A DNA stretch of 64,000 nucleotides from Sceloporus undulatus (taxonomy: Eukaryota; Chordata; Lepidosauria; Squamata; Phrynosomatidae): the NCBI RefSeq assembly GCF_019175285.1, contig NC_056527.1, forward strand, positions 113,491,434 to 113,555,433, written 5' to 3'. Below the pieces are notes generated by a model. The model was not told the origin of the DNA. It did no database searches and saw only the letters and a list, made by a program, of their open reading frames with translations. The position numbers and the translations under genes are program-made. Below, piece by piece: positions 25,001-36,455 of this stretch. Within the stretch, counting starts at the first letter, position 1; every line of letters starts with the position of its first letter.

Positions 25001-28000
25001 CTAATTTTGGCAATACAAAAACATTACGAGGGCCTGCATGGTGCAGTGGTTTCAGAGATGGAGATCAGGGCTCAGTTCATCATTCATCTGTGGAAACCCA
25101 CCTTGGATGAGTCACAGACCCTCAACTCCAAAAAACCCTGTGATAAAGTCACTTAGGGTCACTATAACTTGAAGACACATAGGAACAACAGCAGTGAAAG
25201 TCATTGTGTGAAAGAAATAGTTTAGTCTCCATATGAAACTATGTAATTTATCTAATCCTGTTTTGCCTGGAATCCCATTAAAAACCTTTCAATTATAAAA
25301 ATATCTTTAAAATATTTAATACCAACTATTCTGAGTTTACTTTTTAAAAACAAAGTTTAGCTATTGTTTTATAACTGGTACTGGGTTTCAAGATGAAATA
25401 TATTTCCCAATACCTTCTCCCCATTCTTTCAGCTCATCTATGGCTCATTTGCGCCCACAAAGAGTGGGAATGGGCACGTCCCTTCCTTTTACCGCATGGC
25501 CACCAATGAAGACCCTCAGTATATGGGGATTATCAACTTACTTCAGCATTTTGGATGGACATGGGTTGGACTCTTTGTGGTAGATGATGACAGTGGAGAA
25601 CATTTTTTGGAGACAATGGAACTATTACTTTCCCAGAATGGAATATGTTCAGCCTTTTCCACGCAAATAAGAAACCAAGAACATTTTCATGACTCAAGCA
25701 CACAGAAACATAGAACACAGTATTTGTATCAGATATTCAAATCACCCAAAGCCAGAATATTTATCCTCTATGGTTACATTTATACTATTATGTGGATTTG
25801 GTATTTTATAACTCAAGGAGCTCTTGGGGATAAGTACAAGGTGTGGATTACAACTGCCCAGTCTGATTTTGTGTTAGCAAGCCTTGACCAGGATGGCAGT
25901 TTGCAAATGTTCCAAGGTGCCCTTTCTTTTAGGATTCACTCTAGTGAAGTTCCAGGGTTCCAGGCATTTCTTCAAGCTCTCACACCGGACTGGACCAAAG
26001 CAGATGATTTTCTCAGGGATTTCTGGCAGGAAGCATTTGACTGTCCAGTCCCGGATCCCAAGATGCCATACAAGTTGTCTGGAACATGGGCGGGAGAGAA
26101 GAGGCTGGAGAACTTGATTGCTCCTCTTTTTGAACTGCGTATGAGTGGCCACAGCTATGGCATTTATAATGCTATATATGCTGTTGCACATGCTTTACAG
26201 GCTTTGTTCTCATCTAGGTCCAAACACAGAAGTGTATTTGGGCGTAAAAGAGGAGATCTTCAGGATTTGAAGCCTTGGGAGGTAATGTCTCCACCATAAA
26301 ATGAATATATTTCCATTATTAATACAAAGATGCTGTAGTTAGGAACTTATTGTGCATAGAATTCACCTTTTTTGTGTCGAAAGTGCTCTTTTGTGCATGA
26401 ACCACATATTTTTGTGGGAAAAAATTATTTCTGACTAGTCTCTAAACAGGAATATTATTTTGTGCATGGAAAAGACTGTTTTCTGCACAAAAGACCTGTG
26501 AAACATTTGCATAGGATAGGTCCCAGACGAAGAATAATCTCTGAAGAGCATTTACTTTGAAAACTAATGTCCCATACAGACAGGCCAAAATAAAGCTGCT
26601 TCGGGTCACTTTTGAGGTATGCTGTTTCAATGATGCATGTGTCCTAAGAGTCTGGAAGCTGTGCCAAATCTGTGCTCTAGTCCTTAGGACTGGATCATGG
26701 CTTTGGCACGGCTTCCTGACTCTTAAGACACATGTATCATTGAAACAGCATACCTCCAAAGTGACTGGAAGCAGCTTTATTTTAGCCAGTCTGTATGGGG
26801 CCTATGCCACTTTATGTAAGTAAATTAATACAATTACTCATTTATTACTTAAGGAATGAAATTACCAAAATTTTACATCCTTGATCATGAAATCCGCAGG
26901 AAGGCTTTTTCCTTACTCCACATACCAATGCTGTATTTTGGAAAGGGAATGTGATGCAGGGCCTTCCCAGGCGATGCTCTGGGGCACTAGGCTTTCTTTT
27001 CAATTGAGGCTACAGTGGTTTCCTTCTTGTGCTTTTGTCAGCAAGTTGAGATTTTCTTTTTATTCCAGCACACTTTTTGGAACTGCTTTGATTATTATTG
27101 TTGTTGTTATTATTATTATTTATTTATTTATTTATTTATATAGTGTTGTAGATTTACACAGCGCTGTATATACCAACAATAAAATTGATAAAAATGAAAC
27201 CTGCCAATGGCGTACATTCTACAAAATACATATAAAACAATAGATAATAATACAAGATAGAGTTAGATAAAAAATAAGCAGGCAACAAATTAAAAAAACA
27301 TCAACTATCAACTATCAAATATCAGATAACAATCGGATAAGCAATCACACAATGCTTGAGAATGGCATTGTGTGATTGTTTGATGATTCCATGAAGGGTT
27401 TAGTCCTATTTTCAAGATAGTCTTTTGTATTCTTTTACTTGTATCTATTTTTTTTTGTCTTGAAAGCTTTCTTTTGTTCTTGTTTTGGGGAAAAGATGGA
27501 GTATAAATAAAGTAACCCAGTTTAAAATATAATTTCTCTCTCCATCCAGTGTACAAATAGGAATCTCTGTCTGTAATGGAAACCACTTTTTGCACAATGG
27601 TTTGTTGTTAGATAAAAGAATTTGTAGCATCAATGTGGAATATTGAGAACGGAAAGCAAATCCAATTGCAATTCATTTAATCACAATTATTTTATCTCAT
27701 ATATTTCCCTGGCTACACTGTATTATGATCAAGGATAGAGCCACACAGTTATGGACATTATACATTAATGTGATGCATCTGAAGTTTTGTTACTCTTGTT
27801 AACCTAGTTCTTCCTTTCTCATGTTCAATTTATAGCTCCACCCTTTCCTTCGAAGCATTTCATTTAACAACTCGGCTGGAGAAAGCATATCTTTTAATGC
27901 TAACAAAGAAGTGAGAGCTGGATTTGATGTCATGAACTTGGTTACCTTTCCAAATAATTCTTTTCTTAATGTGAAAGTTGGAGGGATAGATCCAAATGCT

Positions 28001-31000
28001 CCTGATGGAAAAGAATTCATTATTCATGAGGACATGATTACTTGGCACAGAAACTTTAATCAGGTGCAGATTCCAAAGTATTCTTGGTCTTCAAGCTGCC
28101 AAAGACGGGTGGTTTAAGAGCAAAAAGTAGAAATATCCACTGTGAACTAAATACACTCTATTCCCTGCATGTTAGGTTTTTATTACAGCATATATCCATC
28201 CTATGCAAAAACTAAAAAGAAAAGCAATGTTAATGTCTCTGTTTCTTCTTGTTGTTAATTGCCCTCAAGTTGATCTCAACTCATGGCAACCATGTGGATG
28301 AGACATCTCCAAGCTCTGTTCAGGGCCTACATGCTTATGTCTCTGGCCTCCCTGATTGACTCCATCCATCTGGTGTGTGGTCTTCCTCTCCTTATACTTC
28401 CTTTCACCGTTCCCAGTTTTATTGTCTTTTCTAATGATTCATTTTCCCCTCATGATGGGATCAAATGATAACAGCCTCATTTCATTCATCCTGGCTGCCA
28501 GGGTACTGCACTTAGGGCAGAAAAATGAAATGCACAGATATAGGATGGGGAACACCTGGCTGAATGAAACTATGTGTTAAAAGGGATCTGGGAGTCCAAG
28601 TAGACCACAAGTGGAACATGAGTCAACAGTGTGATGCGGCAGCTAACAAGGCCAATGTGATTTTAGGCTGCATCAATAGAAGTCTAGATCAAGGGAAGTA
28701 ATAGTGCCATTCTATTCTGCTCTGGTCAGGCCCCACCTGGAATACTGTGTCCAGTTCTGAGCACCACAATTTAAAAAGGATGTTGAAAAACTGGAGCGTG
28801 TCCAATGGAGGGTGACTAAAATGGTGAAGGGTCTGGAAACCATGTTCTATGACGGACGACTTAGGGAGCTGAGGATGTTTAGCCTGGAGAAGAGAAGGTT
28901 AAGAGGTGATATGATTGCCCTGTTTAAATACTTGAAGGGATGTCATATTGATGAGGGAACAAGCTTGTTTTCTGCTGCTCCAGAGACTAGGACTGGGAGG
29001 AATGGATGCAAACTGCAGGAAAAGAGATTCCACCTCAACATTAGGAGGAACTTCCTGACAGTAAGGGCTGTTCGACAGTGGAACACACTCCCTCAGAGTG
29101 TAGTAGAGTCTCCTCCTTAGAGGTCTTTAAACAGAGGCTAGATGGCCATCTGTCAATGAGGATGCTTTGATTGTGATTTCCTGCATGGCAGATTGGGGTT
29201 GGACTGGATGGCCCTTGTGGTCTCTTCCAACTCTATGATTCTATAATTCTAGGGTCCTATCTATAGCAATACCTTTCAAATAACTAGGACAAATATGTTT
29301 AGCAGTTTTCATAGACTCATAGAATCATAGAGTTGGAAGAGACCACAAGGGCCATTCAGTCCAACCCCCTGCCATGCAGGAAATTTTTATTATACCTTGA
29401 ATGATTTCAGCTCACACTGAGATGAAACTAGAACAAGACTGTGGGCCAACAATAGGCCATCCTTACAATGTAAGAATACCATTTTAGATATTAATTTCAT
29501 ACATTATATTCAACATTATTGCATAACACTTTTATTATATATCCTTTGATGATTGCACAATTCTTCCAAATTTGCCCATCCCAGATATTTGTTATCTCTA
29601 AGTATAGGTCCGCCCCATTTCAGTCTGCAGTGACTCCTGCCCTCTTGGTTATCAGAAGAGAAAGAAGGAAGGGAAGAAATTTTGCTGCTATGATTGTGTT
29701 CCATGTCCAGAAGGGAAGATTTCCAACCAAACCGGTAGGTAGCACAAGGATTCCAGTGATTAAGATAAAGGCAGACAGTTACTTTTAACTTGGTGATAAG
29801 CAGATAAGTCTATGGTAAATGTCGATACATATTATTGTGCCAATTTACAACACTTCAAATCAAATAAGAGATTAAATATACTCCATGCAAGTTATACATC
29901 CTCTCATATCAGATGGGAAATATTGGGGCTTTGAACAGCATATTTTCAGTAGAGGTTGAGTTGGAAGACACAAAACGACAACTCAGGAGACAAACATTCA
30001 GTTGCAAGCCAACCATTACTTTAGTACAGAAGCTGGAGATGGAAAAGTGTACCCAATTTTTGCTGTAACTTTTCCTTTCCAGTGTTGTTCTTTAGCAACT
30101 TTAATCTCTTCAGAGCCTAATTGTCCTGAATACAGTGCAGACATAGCTGACAAAGATGCCATTGCCTTGTTCACACTTATTTTCCATTCACTGGAATTTA
30201 GAAGAGTACTCCATCAGGTAAAAATGTCTAACCATTAAAACCCGTCAGATGATCATTCAGAATGAATAAAAGAAGAAAGTCATACCTGGTATTTGGCTAG
30301 AGGTATAGCAAAATAGCCAGAAAAATGGAAGTGTAGAAATAGGGACGTATGAGTTATGAAATGTGCAGTTTGTCAAAGGTGCTACCATTGAACAGAACAT
30401 GAAAAGGGGGAAAAAAACCTATAGCATTTCATTGTTTTCCATATGTAGAACTAGGAACAGCAGGTCCAGCATGGGGGAAATTAGTGCATAATTCTTATGG
30501 ACTTTTTAAAAAGTGTCACACAGTGTCAACCTGCAACTGGTAACTGGAGAATAAGAGGTAATAAAATATGTTCAGGTTAGTTGCTCAGCACAATGACATT
30601 GCTTTGTTTTCCAGACATGGCTGACTGTTTAGAGTGTCCAGAAGATCAATATTCAAGCAAAGGCCAAGATCAATGCATCCCTAAAGTTATAATATTTATG
30701 TCCTACAAAGATCCTTTAGGAAAAGGTCTCGCTTCTAGTGCTGCTTTCTTTTCTCTGATCACAGCTTTGGTGTTGGGTGTGTTTATTAAACACAAAGATA
30801 CTCCTATAGTCAAAGCCAATAACAGAGAGCTCACCTACATCCTTCTTTTTTCTCTCTTACTCTGCTTCCTCTCCTCCTTCCTGTTCCTTGGCCGTCCTGG
30901 GAAACTCACCTGCCTTCTCCAACAACCCATTTTTGGCACCACCTTCTCTTTGGCTGTTTCTTGTGTCTTAGCCAAAACCATCACAGTTGTGATGGCATTC

Positions 31001-31537
31001 ATGGCCACAAGGCCAGGGTCCAACATGAGGAAATGGGTGGGGAAAAGAGTGGGTCTCTCCATTGTGTTCTCTTGTTCCTTCATTCAAGTTGTTATTTGTA
31101 TTATCTGGCTTGGGACATTTCCACCATTCCCAGATTTAGACAAGAACTCCCTTTCTGGAGTAATCATTGTGCAGTGTAATGAAGGGTCTCCCTTTATGTT
31201 TTATCTAGTCCTGGGTTACATGGGACTTCTTTCCACCATCAGCTTCATTGTGGCTTTCCTAGCCAGGAAATTGCCAGACACTTTCAATGAAGCCAAATTG
31301 ATCACCTTCAGCATGTTGATATTTTGCAGTGTTTGGTTGTCCTTCGTGCCTAGCTATCTGAGCATCAAGGGCACAGCCATGGTGGCTGTAGAGATCTTCT
31401 CCATCTTAGCCTCCAGTGCTGGGTTGCTCTGCTTTATATTTTCCTTTAAATGTTATGTTATTCTCTTTAAGCCTGAGCTAAACAACAGGGAGCAACTAAC
31501 CAGGAGAAAGGTTGAGAACATTAAGCTGTCCATTTAA
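22086..31537 (+). CDS. V2R-C: complete vomeronasal type-2 receptor
   Basis: Six exons: 22086-22345, 23878-24169, 25433-26281, 27836-28063, 29608-29734, 30615-31537. Together 2679 bp, 892 aa. Every junction is GT-AG and phases match V2R-B. Layout: signal peptide at about residues 16-34; Venus-flytrap ligand domain to about 467 ([42 protein letters not shown]); cysteine-rich domain about 510-585 ([24 protein letters not shown]); 7TM about 595-850 with intact intracellular loop 2 ([12 protein letters not shown]) and [12 protein letters not shown] before helix 6. One change from the family is SGTW in place of SGTC in the ligand domain. No defect was found. The ligand is unknown; reptile V2Rs are generally thought to detect peptide or protein cues. 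Confidence 0.94.
23121..23346. mobile_element. Family M MITE
   Basis: AGCTGCATCCACTCTGCAGA to TTATTTCTGCACTGTGGCAG. Intron 1 of V2R-C. Confidence 0.7.
24590..24700. mobile_element. Family M MITE, central fragment
   Basis: Only the core remains: TCCTGGGATTTGTAGTTTGT and TACAAATCCCCAAAGTCCAT. Intron 2 of V2R-C. Confidence 0.55.
25029..25195 (+). repeat. SINE, internally shortened
   Basis: GCATGGTGCAGTGGTTTCAG head and AACTTGAAGACACATAGGAA end are present; the middle is shortened. In intron 2 of V2R-C. Confidence 0.65.
26571..26800. mobile_element. 230-bp palindromic MITE, copy 1
   Basis: CCCATACAGACAGGCCAAAA and AATAAAGCTGCTTCGGGTCA are mirrored by CAGCTTTATTTTAGCCAGTC and TGTATGGGG. The arms meet at TAGTCCTTAGGACTGGA near 26687. 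In intron 3 of V2R-C. Confidence 0.75.
27104..27180 (+). repeat. ATT/TTTA low-complexity tract
   Basis: TTATTATTATTTATTTATTT followed by AGATTTACACAGCGCTGTAT, a common squamate repeat junction. Intron 3 of V2R-C. Confidence 0.6.
28255..28500 (+). repeat. Dispersed repeat fragment, class not assigned
   Basis: Starts GCCCTCAAGTTGATCTCAAC and TGGCAACCATGTGGATGAGA and continues through CATCTGGTGTGTGGTCTTCC. It looks like a common squamate LINE or SINE 3' region (possibly RTE/Bov-B related). Directly upstream of the CR1 fragment. Confidence 0.45.
28610..29252 (+). repeat. CR1 LINE 3' end
   Basis: A 102-codon open stretch (28812-29120) matches the C-terminus of CR1 ORF2 ([57 protein letters not shown]). 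It is followed by the family 3' UTR and the CR1-type end TATGATTCTATAATTCTA. 5' truncated. Between exons 4 and 5 of V2R-C. Confidence 0.85.
29310..29385 (-). repeat. CR1 LINE terminal scrap
   Basis: ATAGAATCATAGAGTTGGAA and CCACAAGGGCCATTCAGTCC are the reverse complement of the CR1 3' end. Confidence 0.7.
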
Positions 31538-31890
31538 ATATGTTATTCAGATGAATCTATCAGTTTCAGTTTCTTGTATTTTTTTTTTAAATGTGTGTGT
31601 CATTTTGGATAATTGAAAATAGTGATAATGGCTCTAACATCAGAACCAAATTGGTTATCAAGAATGGGACACTGCTGGGCTTTTGAGGTATTTTCATGCT
31701 GGTGAAAGGTTTTGGCAATGATCTGAGTACTGTATCTAGAAAGATTCTGGAGCAGCCTGGAAACTGCACTGGAGTTCCCCAGATTTTCTACATTTCACAC
31801 TTGTCCTGTCTCCTTTGTAAGCAGTCCCATGTCTTAAAATCAAGACAAACAGCTGTCCCCAGCTATTTCCGGGCTGAAAGCTAGAGATCT

Positions 31891-32126
31891 GAGAGCTGGC
31901 ATAGTTTAATTGTTTCAGTGTTGGACTATGACTCTGGAGACCAAGTACTGCATCCCTCCTTGGCCATGGGAACCTAATGGGTGACTCTGGGAAATACACA
32001 ATCTCTCAACCTCAGGGGAAAGCAAAGGCACACATCCTCTAAACACATCTCGCTAAGAAAGCCCCAAATCTTGCTTTAGGGTTGCCATGATTCAGAAATG
32101 ACTTCAAGACACACATCAACAACAAG
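31891..32126 (+). repeat. SINE, diverged full-length copy
   Basis: GTTGGACTATGACTCTGGAG in the head region, TCAGAAATGACTTCAAGACA and a CAACAACAAGG tail at the 3' end. Lies 350 bp after V2R-C. Confidence 0.7.
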
Positions 32127-32492
32127 GAAAAGATTTACATGGCAACTGCCTTTCCCCACTAATACAAACATATGTGTATCTGTGTTCATTCTCTTCTATG
32201 AGTGACTGGCCAGAGAGTATTTTCTTCCCATCTGTTATCTCTGCCTCATCATTTCAGGGCTGGTTTGGGTCATGTGATAAAACTGAAAGCTTCCTTTCTC
32301 CAATCTACACAGGATACTGATGGAGGGAGAGAGGAATGGGAATAGGGCAGCTGAGCAATTATTGTCCCACGAAAGAAGGAAAAGAACGACAGTGGCAATT
32401 TCTATTTTTCCAAACTTGGGCCCTGTAGAATACTATAACAGCTTGGTCACAGAAAGAGGTGTTCTAGTCCACCTTATGAAAAGGGAGATAGG

Positions 32493-33666
32493 GGCCCTTA
32501 TCAGATGAGTCTGGAACAGGGGGTCTTCAGCACTGGGCGGTTCGAATTCACGTTATTTCGCACAATACCATCATACCTGGGAGCCCCTCCGAATTGGCAG
32601 GATTCAAATTGGCCAATACGCATTCGCGCGAAGTGCATTCAGTGCAGAATGTTTAGCCACACCGGTGCTCAACATGAGGATTGGCCGATTCGTATCGGCC
32701 GCCTCGCACATGCTCAGTGGTGCCCTGCATGGGTTGCGACCTTAAACGCTTCCGGGGTGAAAGGGGAGGTCACGTCATGACAGCCCGGTAAACAGCTGGA
32801 GAGCCAGCTCATGCACATTAACAATCGCGATACAACGTGCCCTCTCTACATTCCTCTCTGTTTCCTCTCTACATTCCTGCTTGGTTTTAACGTTACCATG
32901 ACCTTCCCTTGCAACAAATTAGCAATGCCCGGTTCTACGTGTGTGTGTGTGAGTGTGTGAATATGTATTCTGGGGGGGGAGGAGCAGTTCCAGCGGCTGT
33001 CAAAGAGGCTGGATGGCCATCTAAGTAAATGGGGATGCTTTTTTCCTCCTCCTCCTCCCGGCTTGGGAGCCAGCATAGGCTGCATCCCAGCAGGGAACAG
33101 GCGCGGGGCCGCTAGAATCGCGGCGATCGCCGCCGTTCCAACGGCCTCCTCCTCCTCCTCCCGGCTTGAGAGGCAGCCTATGCTGGCTCCCAAGCCGGGA
33201 GGAGGAGGAGGAGGCTGCTGGAACCACGATTCCAGCGGCCCCCGTGCCTCTTCCCTGCTGGGATGCAGCTTATGCTGGCTCCCAAGCCGGGAGGAGGAGG
33301 AGGAGGCCGCTGGAACCGCCTCCCCCCCGCTTCCCTGGAACCGGCAAGAGGAAAGACCCACCGGAAGTTAAAATTGGAATCTGGGGGTCTTGCGATGGAA
33401 TTCAGCACTGGGTAGTCACACCAGACCCATTCGCACTGAGATCGAACAGAGCCCCAATCCAGGATATTGCCAATCCCCTTATCAGCGCACTGGCCAACAC
33501 GCTCCAAAAAGAGGAGCCAGTACGCATTCAGTTCGGCAGCTCGCGCATTCACGTGAGTTCGGATTGGGCCATTCGAATGCTGGTATGATGGTATTGTGCG
33601 AAATAACGTGAATTTGAACCGCCCAGGGCAGAAGAGCCCCAGTTCCAGACTCATCTGATAATGGCC
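32493..33666. mobile_element. DNA transposon-like element with about 80-bp terminal inverted repeats
   Basis: The left end (from TTATCAGATGAGTCTGGAAC at 32498) reappears inverted at the right end (to 33661). About 81 bp match with roughly six mismatches, including GAATTCACGTTATTTCGCAC on the left. The inside is GC-rich and itself palindromic: modules of CTCCCGGCTTGGGAGCCAGC occur in both orientations between 33045 and 33310, separated by GCGGCGATCGCCGCC. No credible transposase is visible; the open frames here are low-complexity. A clear target duplication could not be fixed. Unassigned superfamily, non-autonomous. Confidence 0.7.
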
Positions 33667-34475
33667 ACTGGTTGGTACAGACTGGTGCTTTGCACCGACC
33701 TGAGGCTGATTTTAGGTCTCCGTAGGGCTGGGCATCCAGCCCTACTTTTGGCACCCGTGCACCATCTTGCCATGGCCCCGTGATGATGACACACGGGTGT
33801 CCAAGCATCCAAATGGCACTCGCCGGAAGAGGCACTTATGACACTTCAAATAAGAAGTGTGTCTGTGCTGCACCATGCGGTTCGCGAAGCACTGATGAGG
33901 GGCAAATACAGGTGCCATGGAGCCACCTGTCTGCATCCCCCCATTGTCAGAGTAAACTGCACTCTGAGTAGAAAATGTGATAGATGTGGCTATGGCCTGA
34001 AACTGGAACAAGCGTGAAAAGGTAACCTGAATTCAGTTGGGAGACATGATGACTCAACATTTGAAGAGTCCTGAGTCACAGGAAGCTGATGACAGAGGGG
34101 CAGGAGGTGAAGTTAGCAAACTTCAATTCTGTAGAGTCATAGCTGTCAGGTGACAGGAAACTGGGTTGACGAAACTCAAATCCCAAGAGGGGATACTGTA
34201 TATAAGTGTGTGAGCTGAATGCTCAGTGTGGTTGTATTTTAATAGGAGTCTGGCAAAGCTGTACATAGCTGTAATCAAGAATAAAAATCACATTGTGAGA
34301 ACTCAGCAGTCCAGCAGTTCTTGTCTTGCCAACAGTGTCTGTGTGGGAGGATTTTCACTCTGCAGCCTGCACCAAACTTCACAGCAGAGACTCTTCTGTA
34401 GCATCTTGTTCCTGGCATAAGTCTTCTACATGTTGATCCCAGATTACACATGACCCAACAGACATTTGTAATGGA
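33667..34475. other. Intergenic, nothing firmly recognised
   Basis: GC-rich to about 33950 (CCGTAGGGCTGGGCATCCAG), then ordinary sequence. The GC-rich part resembles decayed DNA-transposon ends but no pair was found. Confidence 0.4.
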
Positions 34476-34680
34476 GGCAATGAAAATACAGTCGGCTCTT
34501 CTTAAACACAGATTTTTTTAATATATGGATTCAAGCATCCACGGTTTGACAATGTTCAAAAAAAGTATAAATTTTAAATATCAATCCTTGATTTTCCATT
34601 TTTTATAAGGGACACCATTTTGCAACACAAGGGATCCTGGAACCAAACCCCAGTGTATAACAATGTATGGAACATTCTGC
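34476..34680 (-). mobile_element. Tigger2-like MITE copy
   Basis: ACAGTCGGCTCTTCTTAAAC, GGATTCAAGCATCCACGGTT and GGAACCAAACCCCAGTGTAT. Between V2R-C and V2R-E. Confidence 0.55.
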
Positions 34681-34953
34681 TGTTGGTGGTATTGGGTTTG
34701 TGGTTGACCATCTCCACACTTTACATTAAATTTAAGGGTTCTTCATGCTCCAGAAGACTTCTCTTATCCAGCATAAGAGCAAAGCATCAAATCATTTTTC
34801 ATCCTATTTTCTTTATTTTGCTGTTTCAACAATTTGTGATTTCCAGTGTGACTGCATCTCAGCTGTGTGCACATGCATGTATACACACAAAAACACACAT
34901 TCTAAGAAGTAGGCTCTGGGCAAGTGATCAGTTGCTATAGAAGGAGCATTTCC

Positions 34954-35444
34954 CATAGGACACAACAGATTTGCCTTACTGAAAACAGTGGGAGTTACTT
35001 TGAGTAAATGGGACTGCATATGTATACATAACAGCCATATATACAGTATATACATCCTGGCTCCAATTTAATTCTGCTTTTTCTTTTATCACAGTCTGTA
35101 CACAAAGTACTACTTAACTACTTGGAGGACATTAAAATAGTACTGTATCTAACTCTTTTAAAAAGTAATGTTCATAATTCTTAATAAATGCATATTGAAT
35201 CTCCATGCTGCCTCTCCTGTTTATCCACATCCAGAACACAACCTTTCATACAAAGTTGTCCATCCATCAACCAGGGCAGGGCCCAGCCCAGAATCTTGTG
35301 AGATGTAACTCTCCTTCTTCATCTACAAGCTGATAAACTCTCAGAACTATTAGAATCATAGGACACAACAGATTTGCCTTACTGAAAACAGTGGGAGTTA
35401 CTTTGAGTAAATGTGACTACATATGTATACATAACAGCCACACA
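34954..35444 (+). repeat. Pair of 88-bp direct repeats
   Basis: 34954-35041 and 35357-35444 are almost identical (CATAGGACACAACAGATTTG, CTTACTGAAAACAGTGGGAG, TGTATACATAACAGCCA), 403 bp apart. Between V2R-C and V2R-E. Confidence 0.75.
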
Positions 35445-35751
35445 CACACACACATATGATTACACTTTTTTCTCTCCCTGGGTGATACTTTTTGGGATAT
35501 CTTTCACATTTCAAGATGTTTGCAAAAAACAAAAAATGTTTTTGAAAAAGAAATGACCTCTTTGTGTGATAAACAATATTTTTTTGTATAAATGAAAATT
35601 TCAGAAACAAACATTTGAAATGTGAAAAATCTTATTGGAGTTGACCTCTTGATCTGGTGAGATATACATTCTCATGAGGAGCTCTTCCCAAACCCCCAAA
35701 AGTATTCCTTACATTTCTCCTCTAGATCAGAGAACTGGGACTCATTCACAG

Positions 35752-36137
35752 CTCTTTCATGCCACAGAGATAAAACAGTTTGACATCACTTTAACTGTCA
35801 TGGCTACATGCTATCTAATTCTTAGATTTGTAGTTTGGTGAAGTATTCAACCTGGACTGTCAGAGAGGCCCAGAGCTTTACCAAACTATAAATCCCAGGA
35901 TTTTGTAGGGTAGGCTCATGGCGGTTAAAGGCTGCATCTCCACTGCAGAAATAATGCAGTTTGAATCTGCTTTAACTCCCATCATTCAGTGCTATGAAAT
36001 CCTGGGATTTGTGTTGTGGCACTAGAGCTCTCTGACAGAGAAGGCTAAACATCTAACAAAACTACAAATCCCAGGATTGCATAGCATGGAGCCACAGCAG
36101 TTAAAATGGTGTCAAACTGCAATATTTCTGCAGACCC
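35752..36137. mobile_element. Two family M MITEs in tandem
   Basis: First copy about 35752-35936, second about 35937-36137 (GGCTGCATCTCCACTGCAGA to CAATATTTCTGCAG). They abut. Just downstream of the V2R-E stop. Confidence 0.68.
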
Positions 36138-36455
36138 TTGTATAGTTCTTGCAACAGTGTTGGGCCAAAGTTTTTCTATGGGCCACATGCATCCCCTCCC
36201 TTCATGCAGGACTCCAGCCATTTAGAAAATTCTCTAATCCTTCCCACACACTGTTTTCCTTCCCCTTTTCCTTTGAAAAACATGAAAACAGGTAATATTT
36301 GCATTTCAGAATTCTGATCCTTATACAGTTTGCTATACAGTTCATTTTTGGTATGAAATTACCAAATACAAATAGAATATTTCACTTCTGGAATTTAAAG
36401 GACTTGGTATTTTTGTTTGTTTCTTTTTAAAATTGAAACTGTGAGTAAAGCTAAA

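Noticed and set aside
32846-33654. Long overlapping open frames on both strands rich in Gly, Pro, Ser and Arg
   Set aside because: They lie inside the GC-rich inverted-repeat core of the element at 32493-33666. Low complexity and mirrored arms explain the lack of stops; no domain or splice context.
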